Shown piece after piece: positions 60,653-64,000 of a stretch of 64,000 nucleotides of DNA. Location of the stretch: contig NZ_FOIS01000003.1 in NCBI RefSeq assembly GCF_900110455.1, positions 327,491 to 391,490 on the forward strand. Direction: 5' to 3'. The translations under genes and the position numbers were made by a program. This stretch comes from Natrinema salifodinae (GTDB lineage Archaea > Halobacteriota > Halobacteria > Halobacteriales > Natrialbaceae). Each line of letters starts with the position of its first letter. Position 1 is the first letter of the stretch. The notes beneath the pieces were generated by a model. The model did not search any database, was not told the origin of the DNA, and worked only from the letters and a program-made list of their open reading frames with translations.

Positions 60653-62171
60653 CGCCGGTCACCTTCGGTGCCGCTGACTCCGCGTTCGGGTCCGTCGGCG
60701 ACGCCGACGATGTGCTACCGGCCGACTCGACGTCGGGCGGCCCCGCCAGGATGAGCCGCCGGACGACGTAGCCGTAGCCGCCGAGCAAGGCGGCGTAGAC
60801 GAGCGCGAAGCCGGCCAGCGTCAGCGTCGCCTCGGCGCCGGTGAGTCCCGGCGAGACGCCGTCCTCGGTCCGGAGCAGCCCCTGGACGACCCACGGTTGG
60901 CGGCCGACCTCGGTGACGATCCATCCCGTCTCGACCGCGACGAAGCCAAGCGGCGCGGAGGCCATCAGCGCGCGGTGGAGGTGCCGGTCCGCGAACAGGT
61001 CGCCGCGGCGCCAGCGGTAGGCGGCCCAGGCCGCCAGGCCGACGAACCAGAAGCCGAGCAACACCATCGCGCGGAACGCCCAGAAGACGATTGCGACCGG
61101 CGGCGAGCCCTCGAACTCGTCGAGGCCCTGGACGGTGTGAGACGGATCGCCGCCGCTGGCCAGGACCGACGCCATCGCCGGAATATCGACCGTCCAGAGG
61201 TTCTCGGCGCGGGGATCGGTGAACGCGCTCGGATCGGTCGGGATCGCGATCAGGTGGAGCGCGGCGGGCCCTTCGGTCTCGTACAGGGCCTCCATGGCAG
61301 CGAACTTCTGGGGCTGGGTCTCGGCGACGTGGCGCCCGTAGGAGTCGCCGTGGACGACCTGGAAGGGCGCGGTCAGCAGGAGGACGACCAGCGCGATCTT
61401 GAGGGTGGTGCGCCAGAAGCGGGCGTCATCGTCGGCGGCGGTGTCGGCCGCCGCGTTCGCGTCGGCGGGCGCGGTCACGGACGCGTCCGCGCCGGTATCG
61501 TCGCCGTCGGTTCCGTTCTCGCGCTCGCCACCGCTCGATCGGTAGACGAAGTACGCCGCCACGCCGGCCATAAACAGCGCGACCGAGAGGACGGCGGCCG
61601 ACTGCATGTGGACGAACATCCACGGGAACCGCGGGTTCAGGTACGCGGCGACGGGATCGACGAGCGTCACGACCGGTTGCCCGCTCTCCCGGGCGAGTTC
61701 GTACCCCCGCGGGGTCTGCATCCAGGAGTTGGCGACGAGGACCCAAACCGCCGAGAGCCAGGTCCCCAGGCCGACGGCGACCGCCGACACCATATAGAGC
61801 GCGTCGCCGACCTTCTCGCGGCCGAAGACGAAGACCCCGAGGAAGGTGGCCTCGAGGAAGAAGGCCATCATCCCCTCGACGGCCAGCGGGCCGCCGAACA
61901 GCTCCCCAGCGAACGTCGAAAACGCTGCGAAGTTCGTCCCGAACTCGAACTCGAGGACCAAGCCCGTCACGGTGCCGACGACGAAGCTGATCGCAAAGAT
62001 GTGGGTCCAAAACCGCCGCTGCCGTTCCCAGAGCGGGTCCGACGAGCGGATCGACTTCCACGTGAAGTAGATCAGGAAGGGCGCCAGGCCCATGCTCATC
62101 ACGGGGAAGATGATGTGAACGATAGTCGTAAGCGCAAACTGCAACCGGCTGGCGATGACTGGGTCGACCAT
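60645..62171 (-). CDS. cydA: Cytochrome bd-type quinol oxidase subunit I
   Basis: Haem- and quinol-binding subunit, which with CydB reduces oxygen to water and contributes to proton motive force and survival at low oxygen. The 508-residue protein has axial haem ligand His19 (TTIVHIIFP), Glu99 and Glu107 of the proton path (VEGMMAFFLEATF), His188 (FVHMQSA) and the GRQPW motif. These positions nearly match E. coli numbering, which supports the ATG at 62171 instead of the frame start at 62231. A long Asp/Ala-rich insertion occurs near residue 215. The quinol loop is of the short type. Confidence 0.95.
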   Translation of the reverse strand: MVDPVIASRLQFALTTIVHIIFPVMSMGLAPFLIYFTWKSIRSSDPLWERQRRFWTHIFAISFVVGTVTGLVLEFEFGTNFAAFSTFAGELFGGPLAVEGMMAFFLEATFLGVFVFGREKVGDALYMVSAVAVGLGTWLSAVWVLVANSWMQTPRGYELARESGQPVVTLVDPVAAYLNPRFPWMFVHMQSAAVLSVALFMAGVAAYFVYRSSGGERENGTDGDDTGADASVTAPADANAAADTAADDDARFWRTTLKIALVVLLLTAPFQVVHGDSYGRHVAETQPQKFAAMEALYETEGPAALHLIAIPTDPSAFTDPRAENLWTVDIPAMASVLASGGDPSHTVQGLDEFEGSPPVAIVFWAFRAMVLLGFWFVGLAAWAAYRWRRGDLFADRHLHRALMASAPLGFVAVETGWIVTEVGRQPWVVQGLLRTEDGVSPGLTGAEATLTLAGFALVYAALLGGYGYVVRRLILAGPPDVESAGSTSSASPTDPNAESAAPKVTGDD

Positions 62172-62383
62172 GTGAATCAGTAGATACGGGACACGAGATG
62201 GGTGCCCAGTCGGAGGATAGTCACTCGCCATTTGACGGGTGTTCGCCGATTCCCGAGCGCTGGGAACCGGTAACGGCGTCGACGACGACGCGGTCCGATC
62301 GGGAACCCGAGAGCCCGATCGACGGGAACGAACAGGACCGAGCAGGACCGAGCGGAGCCGATCGAACCCGCGGGCCGCGGTGC

Positions 62384-63595
62384 TCAGGCGAGCACGTCGA
62401 CCTCGTAGCCCGCGTCGCGCAGCGCTGCGAGGAAGGCGTCGACGTGGTCGGGACCGCGCATCTCGAGTTCGATCTCGACCTCGGTGTCGCTCATCTCGAC
62501 CTCGCGTGAGGTCCGGTCGTGGTGGATGGCGTAGATGTTCGCCTGGTGCTCGGTGAAGATATCCAGCAGGTCCTCGAGCGCGCCTGGTCGATCCTTCAGG
62601 ACGGTCCGGATCTTCAGGTAGCGGCCGGTCTCGACCAGGCCACGAACGATGACGTTGGTCAGCGTGTTGAGATCGATGTTACCGCCGCAGAGCGCGGGGA
62701 CGATGACCTCGTCCTCGTCGTATTCGAACGTCTCGAAGAGGACGGCCGCGAGCGGTACCGCGCCGGCGCCCTCGACGACCGTCTTCGAGCGCTCGAGTAA
62801 GTAGACCAGAGCGACCGCGATCTCGGGGTCGGAGACGGTGACGACCTCGTCGACGTACTCCTGAATGTAGGGGAAGGTCCGCTCGCCGACGCTGCGAGTC
62901 GCGATGCCGTCCGCGATGGTGTCGACGCCGTCGATCGAGACGCGTTCGCCCTTCCGCAGGGACTCGGCGGCGCTCGAAGCGCCGTCGGCCTGAACGCCGA
63001 TCACGCGGACGTCGGGTTTCTGCTCCTTGATGGCGGTCGCGATGCCGCTGATGAGTCCGCCGCCGCCGATGGGGACGACGACGGTCTCGACCTCGGGGCA
63101 GTCTTCGAGGATCTCGAGGCCAATCGTGCCCTGGCCGGCCATCACGTATTCGTCGTCGAACGCGTGGACGTAGGTCCGGCCCTCCTCGCGTTCGATCTCG
63201 TGGGCGCGCTCGGCGGCCGCGTCGTAGTCCCGACCCGAGAGGACGACCTCGGCCCCGTAGCTCTTGGTCGCCTTGACCTTCGAGATCGGCGCGTGCTCGG
63301 GCATGACGATCTTCGAGTCGACGCCCGACCGCGTGGCCGCCAGCGCGACGCCCTGCGCGTGGTTGCCCGCGCTCGCGGTGACGACGCCGGCCGCCTTTTG
63401 CTCCTCGGAGAGCGTCTTGATCCGGTTGGTCGCCCCGCGGATCTTGAACGCGCCCGTCCGCTGGAAGTTCTCCAGTTTCAGGTGGATCTCGGCTCCGGTC
63501 ATCGCCGAATACGTGTGCGAGTGATCGAGCGGCGTGTGCCGAGACGTCTCTCGCACCCGCTCTTCGGCCTCGAGAATATCCGAGAGTTCGAGCAT
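62384..63595 (-). CDS. ilvA: Threonine ammonia-lyase with ACT domain
   Basis: Deaminates threonine to 2-oxobutyrate, the first step of isoleucine synthesis or threonine catabolism. The 403-residue protein has the PLP-Lys segment GAFKIRGATNRI, SAGNHAQGVALAA, the phosphate loop PIGGGGLISG and a C-terminal ACT domain (LKIRTVLKDRPGALEDLLDIFTEHQANIYAI) for allosteric control. The ATG at 63595 starts the conserved region (MLELSDILEAEERV). Compared with the EutB-like enzyme at 18.1 kb it has the clearer ACT domain and is the better candidate for the housekeeping enzyme. Confidence 0.94.
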   Translation of the reverse strand: MLELSDILEAEERVRETSRHTPLDHSHTYSAMTGAEIHLKLENFQRTGAFKIRGATNRIKTLSEEQKAAGVVTASAGNHAQGVALAATRSGVDSKIVMPEHAPISKVKATKSYGAEVVLSGRDYDAAAERAHEIEREEGRTYVHAFDDEYVMAGQGTIGLEILEDCPEVETVVVPIGGGGLISGIATAIKEQKPDVRVIGVQADGASSAAESLRKGERVSIDGVDTIADGIATRSVGERTFPYIQEYVDEVVTVSDPEIAVALVYLLERSKTVVEGAGAVPLAAVLFETFEYDEDEVIVPALCGGNIDLNTLTNVIVRGLVETGRYLKIRTVLKDRPGALEDLLDIFTEHQANIYAIHHDRTSREVEMSDTEVEIELEMRGPDHVDAFLAALRDAGYEVDVLA

Positions 63596-63855
63596 ACGCT
63601 CGTCTACTCGGCGTAGCGTGTAAGGATTACTGTCGGGGACCGGATGAGCCTGTGGCCGGCCCGCACCGTCGTCCCCCCAACAGCGGATGTGCTGCAACGT
63701 TGGCAGCACGACAGGGAATACAGGGAATGCACGGCGTGTGACGTGCGAGTGTAGAAGGGGACGCGGAGTATATAAATCTCATGCACCCGTGGTGGAAGTG
63801 AAACCGCAAGACGGCGTCGGGGAAACGACGCCGTCAGACGCTAGACAGACGGACG
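63596..63855. other. Intergenic region upstream of ilvA
   Basis: A 260-base gap. CCTTACACG on the minus strand near 63618-63626 may be the ilvA TATA element. No gene is seen. Confidence 0.45.
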
Positions 63856-64000
63856 TCATTCGAGGATCCGGACCGAGACTCCGGGTCGCGAAACGAAGTT
63901 TCGAACCCGATCGGAGAACGAGCCGGACCCGGGCCAGGCCGCGTCGACGCCGAGACGATCCGGGTCGCCGACGTAGACCCAGCACCGTCGATCGGCGGCG
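63856..64000 (-). CDS. C-terminal end of a gene cut by the right edge
   Basis: A minus-strand frame without stop enters from the right edge and ends at TGA 63856-63858. The last 47 residues read as a normal acidic haloarchaeal protein (RRCWVYVGDPDRLGVDAAWP ... VSVRILE). The family is not recognisable from this fragment, and the start lies outside the window. Confidence 0.6.
   Translation of the reverse strand, partial: AADRRCWVYVGDPDRLGVDAAWPGSGSFSDRVRNFVSRPGVSVRILE

Overview
The window is chromosomal DNA from an extremely halophilic archaeon (class Halobacteria). The evidence is very high GC, strongly acidic proteins, Tat-type lipoprotein signals (twin arginine followed by a lipobox Cys), CDP-archaeol synthase, archaeal release factor aRF1, ribosomal protein L15e, a GfcR-type regulator, and promoters that mostly place a TATA element about 25-30 nt before the start codon, giving leaderless mRNAs. 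I cannot name the genus from the sequence alone.

Layout. 0.2-13.5 kb is mixed core genome: a Tat-exported subtilase, L15e, a universal stress protein, a methylaspartate mutase small subunit, GfcR, an HTH-10 regulator, an ICMT-like membrane methyltransferase, a lipoprotein, ThrRS, a HAD phosphatase plus class II aldolase pair, PyrE, an HSL-family esterase and CarS. 13.6-34 kb is an accessory catabolic region that I read as an ectoine/hydroxyectoine utilisation island: ectoine hydrolase DoeA, a 2-hydroxyacid dehydrogenase, an AbgA-like M20 amidohydrolase overlapping an EutB-like threonine dehydratase, a class III aminotransferase, a BCCT osmolyte carrier, a second AbgA-like amidohydrolase, RidA, an EctB/DoeD-like aminotransferase, an Lrp-RCK_C fusion regulator, an APC-USP fusion permease, proline dehydrogenase, a DoeB-like deacylase and a threonine-synthase-like enzyme. 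The proposed route is ectoine uptake, ring opening, deacetylation to diaminobutyrate and transamination to aspartate semialdehyde. The last oxidation (DoeC) is not encoded here. A GTGTAT/ATACAC motif recurs at several promoters of the island.

34-41.7 kb returns to housekeeping genes: NUDIX, uridine kinase, ArgRS, a lipoprotein, MinD, aRF1 and a sugar epimerase. 41.7-55 kb is a second accessory region in which five promoters carry a DtxR/SirR-like palindrome, TTTAGG-N4-CCTAAA. They precede a flippase-like membrane protein, an RGP-like glycosyltransferase, an iron(III) ABC binding protein plus permease, a GT2 glycosyltransferase and a gluconate-dehydrogenase-like oxidoreductase pair. Inside it lies an AT-rich patch (51.1-52.8 kb) with small membrane proteins and a decayed copy of the GT2 gene buried antisense in a lipoprotein-like ORF.

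55-64 kb holds a beta-propeller (FG-GAP-type) lipoprotein, an SRAP protein, two very small proteins, tRNA-Ser(GGA), a second RidA, the cytochrome bd oxidase genes cydBA, a threonine dehydratase with an ACT domain, and the C-terminal end of a gene cut by the right edge. No CRISPR array, rRNA, intact insertion sequence or replication origin was seen.
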